Shown one piece after another: positions 13,201 through 27,576 of a DNA stretch of 64,000 nt. Positions within the stretch are counted from its first letter, which is position 1. Every line of letters starts with the position of its first letter. Source of the DNA: Cyclina sinensis (Eukaryota > Mollusca > Bivalvia > Venerida > Veneridae); the NCBI GenBank assembly GCA_012932295.1, contig JAAONU010000006.1:34168607-34232606 (forward strand), read 5' to 3'. Under the pieces are notes generated by a model. The model was given only the letters and a program-made list of their open reading frames with translations. It made no database searches and was not told the DNA's origin. A program made the translations under genes and the position numbers.

Positions 13201-16200
13201 GCATGCATATTGATTGATCCATTCTGTAAGAATCGAGTTATTGACGCTACATTGACTGGTGCACTCACATGGATTGATCCATTCTGTCAGTATCGAGGTA
13301 ATGACATTAACATTGGTGCATGCACATGGATTGATCCATTCTGTCAGTATCGAGGTAATGACGTTTATATTGACTGGTGCACTCACATTGATTGATCCAT
13401 TCTGTCAGTATCGAAGTTATGACGTTTACAATGGTGCATGCACATTGATTGATCCATTCTGTCAGTATCGAGGTGATGACGCTACATTGACTGGTGCACT
13501 CACATGGATTGATCCATTCTATCAGTATCGAGGTAATGACGCTACATTGACTGGTGCACTCAGATGGATTGATCCATTCTGTCAGTATCGAGGTAATGAC
13601 GTTAACATTGTCTGGTGCACTCACATGGATTGATTCATTCTATCAGTATCGAGGAAATGACGTTTACATTGGCTGGTGCACTCACATGGATTGATGCACT
13701 CTGTCAGTATCGAGGTAATGACGTTTTTATTGGTTATGCACACACATGCATTGATCCATTCTGTCAGTATCGAGGTAATGACGTTTATATTGGCTGGTGC
13801 ACTCACATGGATTGATCCATTCTATCAGTATCGAGGTAATAACGTTTTACGGTTTACATTGGCTGGTGCACTGACATGGATTGATCAATTCTGTCAGTAT
13901 CTAGGTAATGACGTTTACATTGGCTAATGCACTCACATGGATTTATCAATTCTGCCAGTATCGAGGTAATAACGTTTACATTGGCTGGTGCATGCATATT
14001 GATTGATCTATTCTGTCAGTATCGAGGTAATGACGTTTATATTGGCTGGTGCACTCACATGGATTGATCCATTCGTCAGTATCGAGGTAATAACGTATAC
14101 ATTGGCTGGTGCATGCATATTGATTGATCCATTCTGTCAGTATCGAGGTAATGACGTTTATATTGGCTTGTGCACACACATGGTTTGATCCATTTCGGTC
14201 AGTATCAAGGTAATGACGTTAACATTGGTGCATGCACATGGATTGATCCATTCTGTCATTACCGAGGTAATGACATTTACATTCGCTGGTGCACTCACAT
14301 GGATTGATCCATTCTGTCAGTATCGAGGTAATGACGTTTACATTGACTGGTGCATGCACATTGATGGACCCATTCTGTCAGTATCGAGGTAATGAGGTAA
14401 TGACGGTTACATCGACTGTTGCATACCTATTGAATGATCCATTCTATCAGTATCGAGGTGAAAAGACGTTTACTTTGACTGTTGCATACCTATTGAATGA
14501 TCCGTTCTGTCAGTATCGAGGTGAAAAGACGTTTACATTGACTGATGCATGCACATGGATTGATCCATTCTGTCAGTATCTAGGTAATGACTTTTACACT
14601 GACTGGTGCACACACATGGATTGATCCATTCTGTCAGTATCGAGGTAATGTCATTAACTTTGGCTGATGCACTCACATGGATTTGTCCATTCTGTCAGTA
14701 TCGAGCTAATGACGTTTACATTGACTTGTGTTCTCAAATAGATTTATCCAGTCTGTCAGTATCGAGGTAATGACGTTTACATTGGCTGGTGCATGCATAT
14801 TGATTGATCCATTCTGTCAGTATCGAGGTAATGACGCTTCATTGACTGGTGCACTCACATGGATTGATCCATTCTATCAGTATCGAGGTAATGACGTTTA
14901 CATTGTTTGGTGCACTCACATGGATTGATCAATTCTGTGAGTATCGAAATAATGACGCTTCATTTACTGGTGCATGCACATTGATTGATCCATTCTGTAG
15001 GTATCGAGTTAATGACGCTACATTGACTGGTGCACTCACATGGATTGATCCATTCTGTCAGTATCGAGGTAATGACATTTACATTGGTGCATGCACATGG
15101 ATTGATCCATTCTGTCAGTATCGAGTTAATGACGCTACATTGACTGGTGCACTCACATTGATTGATCCATTCTGTCAGTATCGAAGTTATGACGTTTACA
15201 ATAGTGCATGCACATTGATTGATCCATTCTGTCAGTATCGAGGTGATGACGCTACATTGACTGGTGCACTCACATGGATTGATCCATTCTGTCAGTATCG
15301 AGGTAATGACGCTACATTGACTGGTGCACTCACATGGATTGATCCATTCTGTCAGTATCGAGGTAATGACGTTAACATTGTCTGGTGCACTCACATGGAT
15401 TGATTCATTCTATCAGTATCGAGGTAATGACGTTTACATTGGCTGGTGCACTCACATGGATTGATGCACTCTGTCAGTATCGAGGTAATGACGTTTATAT
15501 TGGTTATGCACACACATGCATTGATCCATTCTGTCAGTATCAAGGTAATGACGTTTATATTGGCTGGTGCACTCACATGGATTTATTCATTCTATCAGTA
15601 TCGAGGTAATGACGTTTATATTGGCTGATGCACACACATGGATTGATCCATTCTATCAGTATCGAGGTAATGACGTTTCACGGTTTACCTTGGCTGGTGC
15701 ATCCACATGGATTGATTTATTCTGTCAGTATCTAGGGAATGACGTTTACATTGGCTAATGCACTCACATGGATTGATCCATTCTATCAGTATCGAGGTTA
15801 TGACGTTTTACTGTTTACATTGTCTGGTGCACTCACATGGATTGATTCATTCTGTTAGTATCTAGGTAATGACGTTTACATTGGCTAATGCACTCACATG
15901 GATTTATCCATTCTTCCAGTATCGAGGTAATAACGTTTACATTGGCTGGTGCATGCATATTGATTGATCCATTTCGGTCAGTATCGAGGTAATGACGTTT
16001 ACATTGGTGCATGCACATGGATTGATCCATTCTGTCAGTATCGAGGTAATTACGCTACATTGACTTGTACACTCACATGGATTGATCCATTTCTGTCAGT
16101 ATCGAGGTATTGACGTTTACATTTGTGCATGCAAGTGGATTGATCCATTCTGTCAGTTCCGAGGAAATGACATTTACATTGGCTGATGCATGCACATGGA

Positions 16201-19200
16201 TTGATCCATTCTGTCAGTATCGAGGTAATGACGTTTATATTGACTGATGCATGCACATGGATTGATCCATTCTGTCAGTATCGAGGTAACGATTTTAACA
16301 TTGACTGGTGCACTCACATGGATTGATCCATTCTGTCAGTATCGAGGTAATGACGTTTACTTTGGCTGATGCACTCACATGGATTTGTCCATTCTGTCAG
16401 TATCGAGGTAATGACGTTTACGTTGACATGTGTACTCACATGGATTTATGCATTCTGTCAGTATCGAGGTAATGACGTTTACATTGGCTGGTGCATGCAT
16501 ATTGATTGATCCATTCTGTCAGTATCGAGGTAATGACGTTTACAATGGCTGGTGTATGCATATTGATTGATTCTGTCACTATCGAGGTAATGACATTTAC
16601 ATTGGTGCATGCACATTGATTGATCCATTCTGTTAGTATCGAGGTAATGACGCTACATCGACTGGTGCACTCACATTGATTGATCCATTCTGTCAGTATC
16701 GAGTTAATGGCGTTTACATTGGTGCATGCACATTGACTGATCCATTCTGTCAGTATCGAGGTAATGACGTTTATACTGGCTGGTGCACACACATGGATTG
16801 ATCATATTGATTGATCCATTGTGTCAGTATCGAGATAATGACGTTTACAATGGCTGGTGCATGCATATTGATTGATCCATTCGGTCAGTATCGAGGTAAT
16901 GACGCCCCATTGACTGGTGCACTCACATGGATTGATGCATTCTGTCAGTATCGAGATAATGACGTTTACATTGGTGCATGCACATGGATTGTTCCATTCT
17001 GTGAGTATCGAGGTAATGACGTTTACATTGACTGTTGCATGCACATTGATTGACCCATTCTGTCAGTATCGAGGTAATGATGGTTACATCGACTGTTGCA
17101 TACACATTGAATGATCTATACTGTCAGTATCGAGGTATAAAAAAAAGACGTTTACATTAACTGGTGCTTTCACATTGATTGATCCAGTCACTATCGAGGT
17201 AAAAAATACGTTTACTTTGCCTGGCATATTAACATTGATTGGTTTATTCAGTCACTATCGAAGTAAAAAGACGTTTACTTTGCCTGGCGTTTTAACATTG
17301 ATTGGTTCATTCAGTTACTAAAAAGACGTTTACTTTGCCTGGCGTATTAACATTGATTGGTTCATTCAGTCACTATCGAGGTAAAAATACATTTACTTAG
17401 CCTGGCGTATTAACATTGATTGGTTCATTCAGTCACTATCGAGGTAAAAATACGTTTACTTTGCCTGGCGCATTAACATTGATTGGTTCATTCAGTCACT
17501 ATCGAGGTAAAAATACGTTTACTTTGCCTGGCGCATTAAAATTGATTGGTTCATACAGTCACTATCGAGGTAAATATACATTTACTTTGCCTGGCGCATT
17601 AACATTGATTGGTTCATTCAGTCACTATCGAGGTAAAAATACGTTTACTTTGCCTGGCGCATTAAAATTGATTGGTTCATACAGTCACTATCGAGGTAAA
17701 TATACATTTACTTTCCTGGCGCATTAACATTGATTGGTTCATTCAGTCACTATCGAGGTAAAAATACGTTTACTTTGCCTGGCGCATTAACATTGATTGG
17801 TTCATTCAGTCACTATCGAGGTAAAAAGACGTTTACTTTGCCTGGCGCATTAACATTGATTGGTTCATTCAGTCACTATCGAGGTAAAAATACGTTTACT
17901 TTGCCTGGCGCATTAACATTGATTGGTTCATTCAGTCACTATCGAGGTAAAAAGACGTTTACTTTGCCTGGCGCATTAACATTGATTGGTTCATTCAGTC
18001 ACTATCGAGGTAAAAATACGTTTACTTTGCCTGGCGCATTAACATTGATTGGTTCATTCAGTCACTATCGAGGTAAAAAGACGTTTACTTTGCCTGGCGT
18101 ATTAACATTGATTGGTTCATTCAGTCACTATCGAAGTAAAAAGACGTTTATCCGCTGCTGCTTTAGCATTACTAATTGTCTTTCGGATGAGACGTTAAAC
18201 CGATGTCCTAGGGGTGTCTCTGGAATAAGATGCTTTCTGTATCTTGCACTATCCCCCAATAACATAAAATAACTAATCTTTGAACGGGGGCGTCGGCCAT
18301 ACGATAAAAATAACTAAAATTTATAAGAGTTACGCGACACTGATTTGTTCCTTCAGTTCAGTACTTAGGTAAGAGGCCACGTGAAACTGATTTGTTCATT
18401 CAGTTTGGTACACAAGTAAGAGGTCAAATAACACTGATCTGTTTATTTTGCTGAGTAACGATGCAACACTGATTTATTTATTCATTCCAGTACCAAAGTA
18501 AGAGACCAGGTAACAGTGATCTGTTCATTTAGTTAAGTAGCGACATAAAGGGTCATGTGACACTTATTTCACAGTGAATTTTTCATACAGTCTTGTATAG
18601 AGTAAAAAGGTTGTGACACTGATGTGTTAGTTCAGTCCTGTACTGAGGTAAGAGGCCACTTGACACAGATTTATTCATTCATTCCGGTACTTAGGTAAAA
18701 GGCCATGTGATACTGATTTGTTTATTTAATAGAGTACATAGATAAGACGCCACGTGACAGTGATTTATTCTTTTAGTCAAGTACTGAGGTAATTAAGAGG
18801 CCACGTGACATTCATGTGTTCGTTCACACTAATTCGTTCATTCAGTTAATTACTGAGTTAAGAGGTCACGTGACACTGATATACTCATTCGGTCTAGTAT
18901 TCAGGCAAAAGTAAACGTCTGTGCCAGGAATCAATCTAAGAAGTTAATGGTTAGGTTAATTTAATATTTTAGGTACCGTTATAGTATTATAGACCATTGT
19001 TATGTGATGACCATACCATTCTCCAATACTGAAATTTTTTTTGTCCATTAATGAGTTTAGATCAGGATAAAATATCTATATGGAGTTGCCATTATACGTT
19101 TACTGTAGGCATGTCTTTTAACTTTAGCTCCGCCCTCGTGCGAAGAAGCTGGAATACAAAGCTATAGATCTGGCCTTACAGGGATTTCCAGGCTTCGATA

Positions 19201-22200
19201 TGATCAATGTTTTCACTATTGACTCGTAAGTAGCCATGCTTGCAGACGACAATTCCATGCTTACAAGTAGTAACTCCATATACATGTGGTATGTAGATTT
19301 GTCAAGATATACTACGTATCCAAGAAGTAATGCATTAAAACAACACCATCAACAGCAAAACTTAAAGATTTGATTAAAGCATATTCACAATCACTATGTA
19401 CAGTCTCAACAATAGAGTATGTTACTAGATATAAACATGTATGTTTTTATGTCTTATTGTAGAAATCAGTATAATATATATGTTAATTTTATCTCTTTTC
19501 GATTTCAGATATCAAGAAGAATTTTTTCGAGGTGTTTATGGAGATATAATCTTGATCGTCTACGGGTTTCCCTTTGTACTTCTGTATATCATATTGGCTC
19601 TGGGAAAGTCAAACTTGCTCGAACACGGGGTTAGTATTGTGTGTATTTTCCCCATCAATCTTGTTTGCTTCACCGAAAATGAAAAACAAGTTATTTGAAA
19701 ACGATACATAAAGTTTCTAGTTACAGAAAAACATAACTCTTTACAGAATGATTCAGCCAAAACCTTCTTCTATCTCAATTTGCATTTGAAATATATTGTT
19801 TTATAAAGATTTTATCTTCCTTTCTAAAGTTCCATAAAACACTTTCTTTTGTACTGAAAAGAAGGCGTAGTTGTATTCTTACAAATAGTTATGTAAATGT
19901 GAAGCGCCATTTAAACTTCCTGAAGAGAATTTTTTCCTTGTTTACACTATGGTCGTGAAGTCTTATACGATATTTTATCTTTGAAAAAAAATACATGTAC
20001 GTATAAGTGTTGAAACAATTGTTAAAGCTACAGTTAGACCACTCTGCGCTAGATTAAACTTACTGCCTTTTGGATCGATTGTCACACAACCGATCTAATG
20101 TAAATAAGTTCCTGTGTTACCAGCTTATTACAAATCACCTATCAACGACCAGCATTTTCTACCTACCACCAAAACAAATAGTTCTATTGATTCAAAAATT
20201 TAAAATAACATTTATATACTAAGAAGTTCAGTGATAATTTAGCAATATATAAACTACATAATTCAATATCTTTCTAACTACCAAATGTGTTGTCTCGTGT
20301 TTTTGTATTCACGAGGAACGAGGAACGCAGTGAATACAGTATTACCATAAATCAGAAATCAAACACCGGAAGTTAACGAACTAACAGCATGCACTTCCTG
20401 TTACTCCGCAATACAAAATAGTTCTTTGGAATTATTATAAAGGGGACTAATTTGGTTCGAAGCTTTCAAAATCAAGTAAAACAAGAGGGCCATGATGACC
20501 CTAAATCGCTCACCTGAGTCTCATTGCTCATTTTACAAATATCGTTATTGGTTTTTGTGGGTGCAAGTTTGAATAAGTTTGCAATAAGTTTGAAGACTCT
20601 GGGTGTAATGGTACTCAAATTTAGCAAAAATAGTTTTACTCTACAGGTCCCAGTGACTTTGACCTTTGACCTTCAGACCCAAAAAACAATAGGGTTTTTC
20701 TAATATAATTACCCTATAAAGTTTGAAGGTTCTTGATGTAATGATACTCCAGTTACTGAGAAGAAATAGTTTTTACTCTACATGTCCCTGTGACCGACTG
20801 ACCCCAAAAATGATTGGGTTCTTTTGCTGAGTAAAGAAAATCATCCTATGAAGTTTGAAGGCTCTGGGTAAAATGGTACTCCAGTTACTGAGCAGAAACA
20901 GTTTTCACTCTACAGGTCCCTGTGAACTTAACCTTTGACCTATGGAACCTAAAAACAACAGGGTCTTCTAATACAATAATCCTATAAAGTTTGAAGGCTC
21001 TGGGTGTAATGGTACTGCAGTTACTCTGCAGAAAAAGTTTTCACTCTACAGGCCTCTGTGACCCTGACCTTTCACTTACTAGCCCCAAAAACAATATGGT
21101 TCTTTTATTTAGTAAAAGCAATCATCCTTTTAAGTTTGGAGGCTCTGGGTGAAATGGTAATCCTGTTATTGAGTGGAAACGGTTTTCACTCTAGAGGTCC
21201 ATTTGACATTGACCTTTGACCTACTGACCCAAAACACAAAAGGGATTTTTTGTACTCAATAAGGGTAATAATTGTGTGAAATTTAAAGGCTTTGGGTCAA
21301 CTGGTACTCAAGTTATTGAAAGGAAACGAAGTGTGAAAGACAGACAGACAAACAGACACCCATGGACAAGACAAAAACAAAATGTCTCCATCAGAAGGGC
21401 GGGGTTGGTGGGAGACATAACAACGAAAATTGAAGGTATAGCCCTTGGTGTTTAAGAGCAGCAGATTTTTAAAGTTTTCCCTATATAAATCCTGGTGTAA
21501 AATCAAATGACCCCCCGGGTGGGGCCAGTTTTGATCCCAGGGTCATGATTTGAACAAACTTGGTAGAGGTCCTCTTGACAATGCTACATACAAAATATCT
21601 AAGCCCTATGCATTTTGGTTTCTGATGTGAAGACTTTTTAAACGTTTTCTTATATAACTCAATGTAAACAAGTGGCCCCCGGGGCAAGGCCTTTTTTGAC
21701 CCAGTGGCTATGATTTGAACAAATTTAGTAGAGGTCCACTGGGCAATGCTACACACCAAATATCTAAACTCTAGGCCTTGCGGTTTCTGACAAGAAGATT
21801 TTGAAAGTTTTTCCTATATAACTATATGTCAAACATGTGACCCCTGGGACTGGGCCATTTTTGACCCAGGAGCCATGATTTGAACAAACTTGGAAAAGGT
21901 CCACTGGACAATGCTGCACACCAAATATCTAAACTCTAAGCCTTGTGGTTTCTGATAAGAAGATTTTTAAGTTTTCCCTATATAAATCTATGTAAAATCA
22001 ACTGACCCCAGGGGTGGGGTCAGTTTTGACCCCACGGTCATACCTTGAACAAACTTGGTAGAGGTCCACTAGATGATGCTTCATACCAAATATCTAAGCT
22101 CTAGGCCTTGAGGTTTCGGAGAAGAAGATTTTAAAGATCCAACTTTTAAAATCTAATTTTAGCTCCAGTGACCAGAACTATTTTAACAATCTTGGTGGAG

Positions 22201-25200
22201 CCTCATGCAAGGAACATCCCAGGCAAGTTTCTACAACATAAGTTTCAGTTAATTTGGCCCTTTGGTTTCAGAGGAGATGTCATTTGAATGAAAAGTTGAC
22301 GACGGACGGACGAAGACTGATCAGAAAAGCTCACCCTGAGCACTCTGTGCTCAGGTGAGCTAAAAAATTAATGATTTATGTACTTATAAACCTTTCAAGT
22401 AATTTTTATAATGGTTATACACAAAAAGAAACAGTACTAATTTCTCAATACTGAATCGTTCTAATTTTTAACACTGGAAAACCAATACACGACTTTTCTG
22501 TCCGATGTCATTGACTGATCCAATCAAATAACAGCATTTATACACACCTCCGAAAGAGAGATACTAACTGCACACAACGGTAACTTCCATTACTTTCAGC
22601 GCCTACACAATCGTAACAACTCGGCCTTTTCCGACAACTTCGTAAAAATACCTCGTATACATGTAAGTGTATGAATACACCAAATGGTAAAAATATCTCG
22701 GCTTTAATAAAATTATAAACAAACATGGCAGAATTCAAGCAAGGTTTGTCTTATGGAGTAGAAAAAAAATGAAAATAAATTTTATTTAAAGCATGAACAG
22801 GTAGAGGCTTTAAGAAATGTCTTCAATAAAGCAGACACCATTTCTGTTACAAAATAGTCCATTATGGCGGCAGTAGTATGGTTTTGAGAGTGCGAGTGAA
22901 AAGTGAGGCGAGTGTAAAAGGAGTCGAGGATTATGACGTCATTTTAATCCTATTACGAGATAAGAAATGTTAAAAATAGCCATAATCCCTTTACTTATCA
23001 CTTATATAAGGAGATAAGAGATAAGAGAGATGACGTTTATCAATAATAATGGTAATAATAATAAAGATAAAAGAGACTGTCTTTTGATTAATAAATTCTA
23101 AAAATATGAATAATTTGAGATAAGACTGAACGTTACGTACGCCGCTATTGAATAACTCTGTTTAAAGTCGAATCACTAAAACAGTTTTAAAAGACACTGA
23201 TTGTAAAGCAAGTACTACTGTTGATACAACAAACAAATTAATAGATAAATAAATAAAAATGGAGGACAAAGGCGCTTTCTCTGAACTTAGGCGACAGCAG
23301 CTTATGTGTATATTTGAGTTTTCGCTGCAGATTCACTACGCGCGATCAATCATGCGTAAGTTGGAGACAGTTGTTAATCAAATGTGCATCGGTTGCCAGT
23401 ACGATTGCTTGTCGCAGCGAGACCATTCTTGCGTCATGCTTGACACGGAAAGCAAACTCGACATCTATTTCTGGAAAGTCGTCGATATACTCGACGAATA
23501 TAGTATCCTGGAAAACTGGTACAATGCACAGACATGTACAAGATTCGAGCGTGCTGTTCTTGATCTGTGTGCGATCAAGTTCAAGTGCAGAGATTACAGA
23601 GAGACTGTGATGAAAACTGAAAGCTGGCGACGAAGCGTTTTACGGATTGCTAAGACGATGCTTCGTTTGCAGGTGTGCTCGTGAGAGATGAGTGTGTGTC
23701 AGCGCATGCGCGTGCACAATGAAGTTTAAGATAAAATGTATGAATGTATGCTTTTAAACCAATTCGTTCAGGATGGACACTGCGGACATCAGCATGTATA
23801 GAAGTATAGACAATGAACACTACAACGACCACAATGATTCGCTGTTGAAGTTTATCGCCCCCGCTACATTGCTGCTGGTAAGTATACAGATACAGAGATG
23901 TATGTATGTATGTATGTATGTATGTATGTATGTTTGTGCGCTTTCAGAATGCTTATCTTCAATGAATTACGGGTCTAACTTTTGTATAATTATGTTTGTT
24001 TACAGGTCGGACAAAGTAACTCGGGGAAAACTTCTTACATGCGGAAGCTGGTCGAAATGGGTGACAGGCTGTTTACTATTGCACCGTCTCGATATATTTG
24101 GCTGTACAATATATATCAGGACCTGTACGATGAGGTGGCCAGTTCGGTACCTAACGTTGAGTTCGTGCAAGGACTACCCACAAGACCTGACATAGAACGA
24201 TGGGCCGAGAACGAACGTCACCTCATTCTGATAGTGGATGACCTGTATCACGTGATGATTAACTCGAGAGACATACTGGATTTGTTTGTGCTGCTCTGTC
24301 ATCATTTGACAGTGACTGTGATTATCAGCTGTCACAACATTTTCATGAATTCTAAATACGCGAAAACAATGACTACAAATCTGCACTATATTCTTCTGTT
24401 TAAACTTCAAAATCGCCTGCAGCTATCTACACTAGGTACGCAGCTTTTCTGTCACAGTAAGAAAGCGAAGCACTTTGTTCAAGTTTATGACGACGTCATG
24501 GAAACCGACCGATATAGCCCGCTGATAATAGACCTTAGTCCCAAATCATCACAATCTGACTTTAAGTTAAGAGCGAACGTTTTACCTGGACAGTTACCGA
24601 TAGTTTACGAACTAGACTAATACGTAAATACATATACATACGCTATCTGGTGCGGTAAATAGATTACGATGTGTGTTTAATATGGACAGAATAGCTCGCC
24701 AGATTGACTTTTTGCGTTATTTAACGGCAGCACCGCCAGGTCAGAGAAAACAGCTACTCCGGAGTGTCTCGAGAGAACAAATACAGGTCTTATCCGAGAT
24801 ATCCTTAAATCTTTTACAGGGAAATGTAAACGTCAACGAACAGGACTTCCTGATATTGAGCAAACATAAGTGTATGCTAAGACGACTGGCGCTGAAATCT
24901 GTTGACAATAACACTAAAAGAGATTTAATGTACAAAGACGCGAATGGGATAAGAGCGCTTGTGATTGCATTTTTAAAGCAGTTTGACTCTGAAAGCGACA
25001 CAGACAGCGATTTGTCAGGCACCGACAACGAGGACGACGAAAGTTCGACGGAGAACGTATATTTCGCTCGTAAAAATGCAGACGGGGACAGAAAAAGGTT
25101 TTCGAAAACTTATTCTAATTCCGGCAGTACGTTTCCAACAACTGACTCGAAAGCAGCAGGAGCAACCGGAGTGCCGTCCCCACACCAACCAGCAGCAACA

Positions 25201-27435
25201 ACAACAACATCAACAACAACAACAGCTTCAACCACAGGAGTTTCAAAGCCAACAGTTTCCGACCGATCGCCAAGTTACGAAAGCATCTGCGACTAGCGTT
25301 TCACCGAACATGACGGAGAAACGGCCTGAACTTAAACACTTGTTCGATACCGTCGGTATTGACGTCGATAATATACAAGGGACTGTTTCGAGAAAAAAAT
25401 TGGCGAAAAAGAAACAATCTGTCTTAGAAGACCTAAGTGAAATGATACTGCGCTCGTTACCGAAAAATATTAGGAAAAGGGCGATATCTTTGTTAGCGTA
25501 CCTCTTAAAGTTTGGGAAGGAAGCTTTTCAAATCGAAAGATCGGGCACTCTTCGTGTATACGGTAAAAAGATGGACTCCGTGATCGTGGACTACCTATAC
25601 AGTGCTTTGACTAATAAAGGGGTGCAACATCAACCAAAGGATTATAATTACTTTTCAGTCGCAATGGAGCAGATGAATGTGCCTTCGCGCATGCTAAAGA
25701 AAAGCAAAATATCTCAGGCTCCAAAACGGAACACTGAAAGTAAGAGGCGATGGCTTCCATATTAAGAATGTAAGAAAAGTATGAGAATAAGTAAAAACAT
25801 TTTGTTTAACGGACATTATCGGATCATAACAACTGATGGGCTTAGATTTCGCGATAAGGTGTGTTTACATTTAATAAAACACGATGACCTGATTAAGATT
25901 AAGCGTTTTTTTACACGCTGTGTTTAATTTTCTATGTAATAATTTTGTTTTGTATAGATATATATATCTATATTACTTAGGTATCGCTCTGAGACACCTT
26001 GTACTACTACTACAAGAAATGTGAATATTTAATTTCAATGCGTCACTCTGAGACCGTGTCATTATCTTGAAGATATAATTATGTGAATATCATACACAAA
26101 TAATCTCTTTATCGACTGCTTCGGCCGTATGCGGGGATTATTTAAGTGATAGGGACCTATTGTATCGGTGATAAGAATTCGGGACAAAAGGATAAATCAA
26201 GAGTAACGGCTGTATATGATTAATTTTTGCTTGTGCAGAGACGAACTCTTCAACACAAGTATATATTTATATATATATATATATATACATGTATATATAA
26301 AAATCGAGAAAATACAAATCATTTTAAATACAAAAAGAATGGTGCGGTATTCTCCATTACGTTTAATGTTTATTACTGGTTTTACTCAGGAATGCTTTCT
26401 AGAAAATTTTTAGATGGTTACTAGCAAGACTTTAAATCGTCATTTTATCAGAAAAGGTAAAAAACTGTACATGCCGCACCTTACCGCATTTCTGTTTATG
26501 TACACCAATTTATAGTTTTTATTCAATAGTTTTAGTTATTAGTTCATTTAAACTGTAAACTGTTACAAGAATAAAATTGTACATGAAAAATATATATAGT
26601 GTTATTCGTCGATAGTGTTTTCCTCGACGTCTGATGGGAGAGCTGCTTGGTCATCTAGAAGATAGTGTCCAAAGCTTACTGAAGTCAGGGAGTCAAAATG
26701 ATATCTCTTGTAATCAAGAACACTGAGCATCCTTCTATCCACAGACACTTGATAAAGCTTCTGGCCATAGTTTCTGATTTCCTTAACGTTTTCGCGGTGA
26801 CAAGTATTGTTAAACAAGCATTGTTTATAAAGTTCGTGTTTAAGCTCTTTTGAGCAGCCTTTCCTGGCCTGCTTAAAACCCGTGTCCGTTTTAAGCGAGT
26901 AGCATTTGGGGGACAGGGCTACAAATTCTATTCCATTCTGTCCAGCCTGTTCAAATTTTACTTTCCCGGGAACCATCTTGTTCGTGTCGTCTTTTAGTGG
27001 ATGCTCGTCGGGTAAGTTTGAAAAGTCAAATTTGTCCGCGTGCTTCTTATACCTGTCTCTTAAATCGGGCACGCCTGAAATATGCAACACCAGACTGTCT
27101 GTGTCTCCTGCAAAGAATCGAACTCTGCCTTTTTTAGCCAGATCCGTTTTTACGAACTCGTAGTAAAATGAGTAAACGGCCAGTTTTGAAAGTTCAAGAA
27201 TGGTGAATCCCACGGCAATTGGTCTATTCAGTTCGACGACAGGCCGGTGCATTTGTACGGCTGTCAGATTCTCGCTTAGTACTCTTGCGTAATCAAAAGA
27301 TGGCTTTGACACCAGGTGTGTCAGACTTTTCTCACTAGTGCATATGCGCACGTCTTTGTAATTTCTGGGGTTTTCATAACTTTTCCCTGCAAGTGATAAA
27401 AGAATTATTTTTACACTAGCGTATTAAAGTAAATG

Positions 27436-27472
<37 letters not shown>

Positions 27473-27517
27473 ATTGATTAAGTTCTGTATAATTGTTATG
27501 TAAATAAACGGTTACTG

Positions 27518-27576
<59 letters not shown>

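Larger units (their letters stand above)
10441..17160 (+). repeat. 60-bp minisatellite array (intron 6)
   Basis: More than 100 tandem units of about 57-61 bp, with consensus wording GATTGATCCATTCTGTCAGT, 'atcgaggtaatgacgttta' and 'cattgactggtgcactcaca'. A period close to 60 (divisible by 3) keeps frames open, so many spurious ORFs appear on both strands. Each unit contains GAGGTAA, identical to the exon 6 donor. Variants include units lacking 'actg', 'cacaca' versus 'ctcaca', and gcta versus gttta. Confidence 0.95.

Noticed and set aside
10441..18150. CRISPR-like array
   Set aside because: Units are contiguous, about 60 bp long and without unique spacers, in a eukaryotic intron.
10466..18272. 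Many overlapping ORFs of 60-184 codons on both strands
   Set aside because: They follow from the 60/63-bp repeat period, which keeps frames open in several phases. The repeated peptides occur on both strands and lie inside intron 6.
24983..25309. Long poly-Gln N-terminal extension of the second small virion protein
   Set aside because: Overlaps the preceding gene in another frame through a CAA repeat. The ATG at 25310, 13 bp after the previous stop, is simpler.
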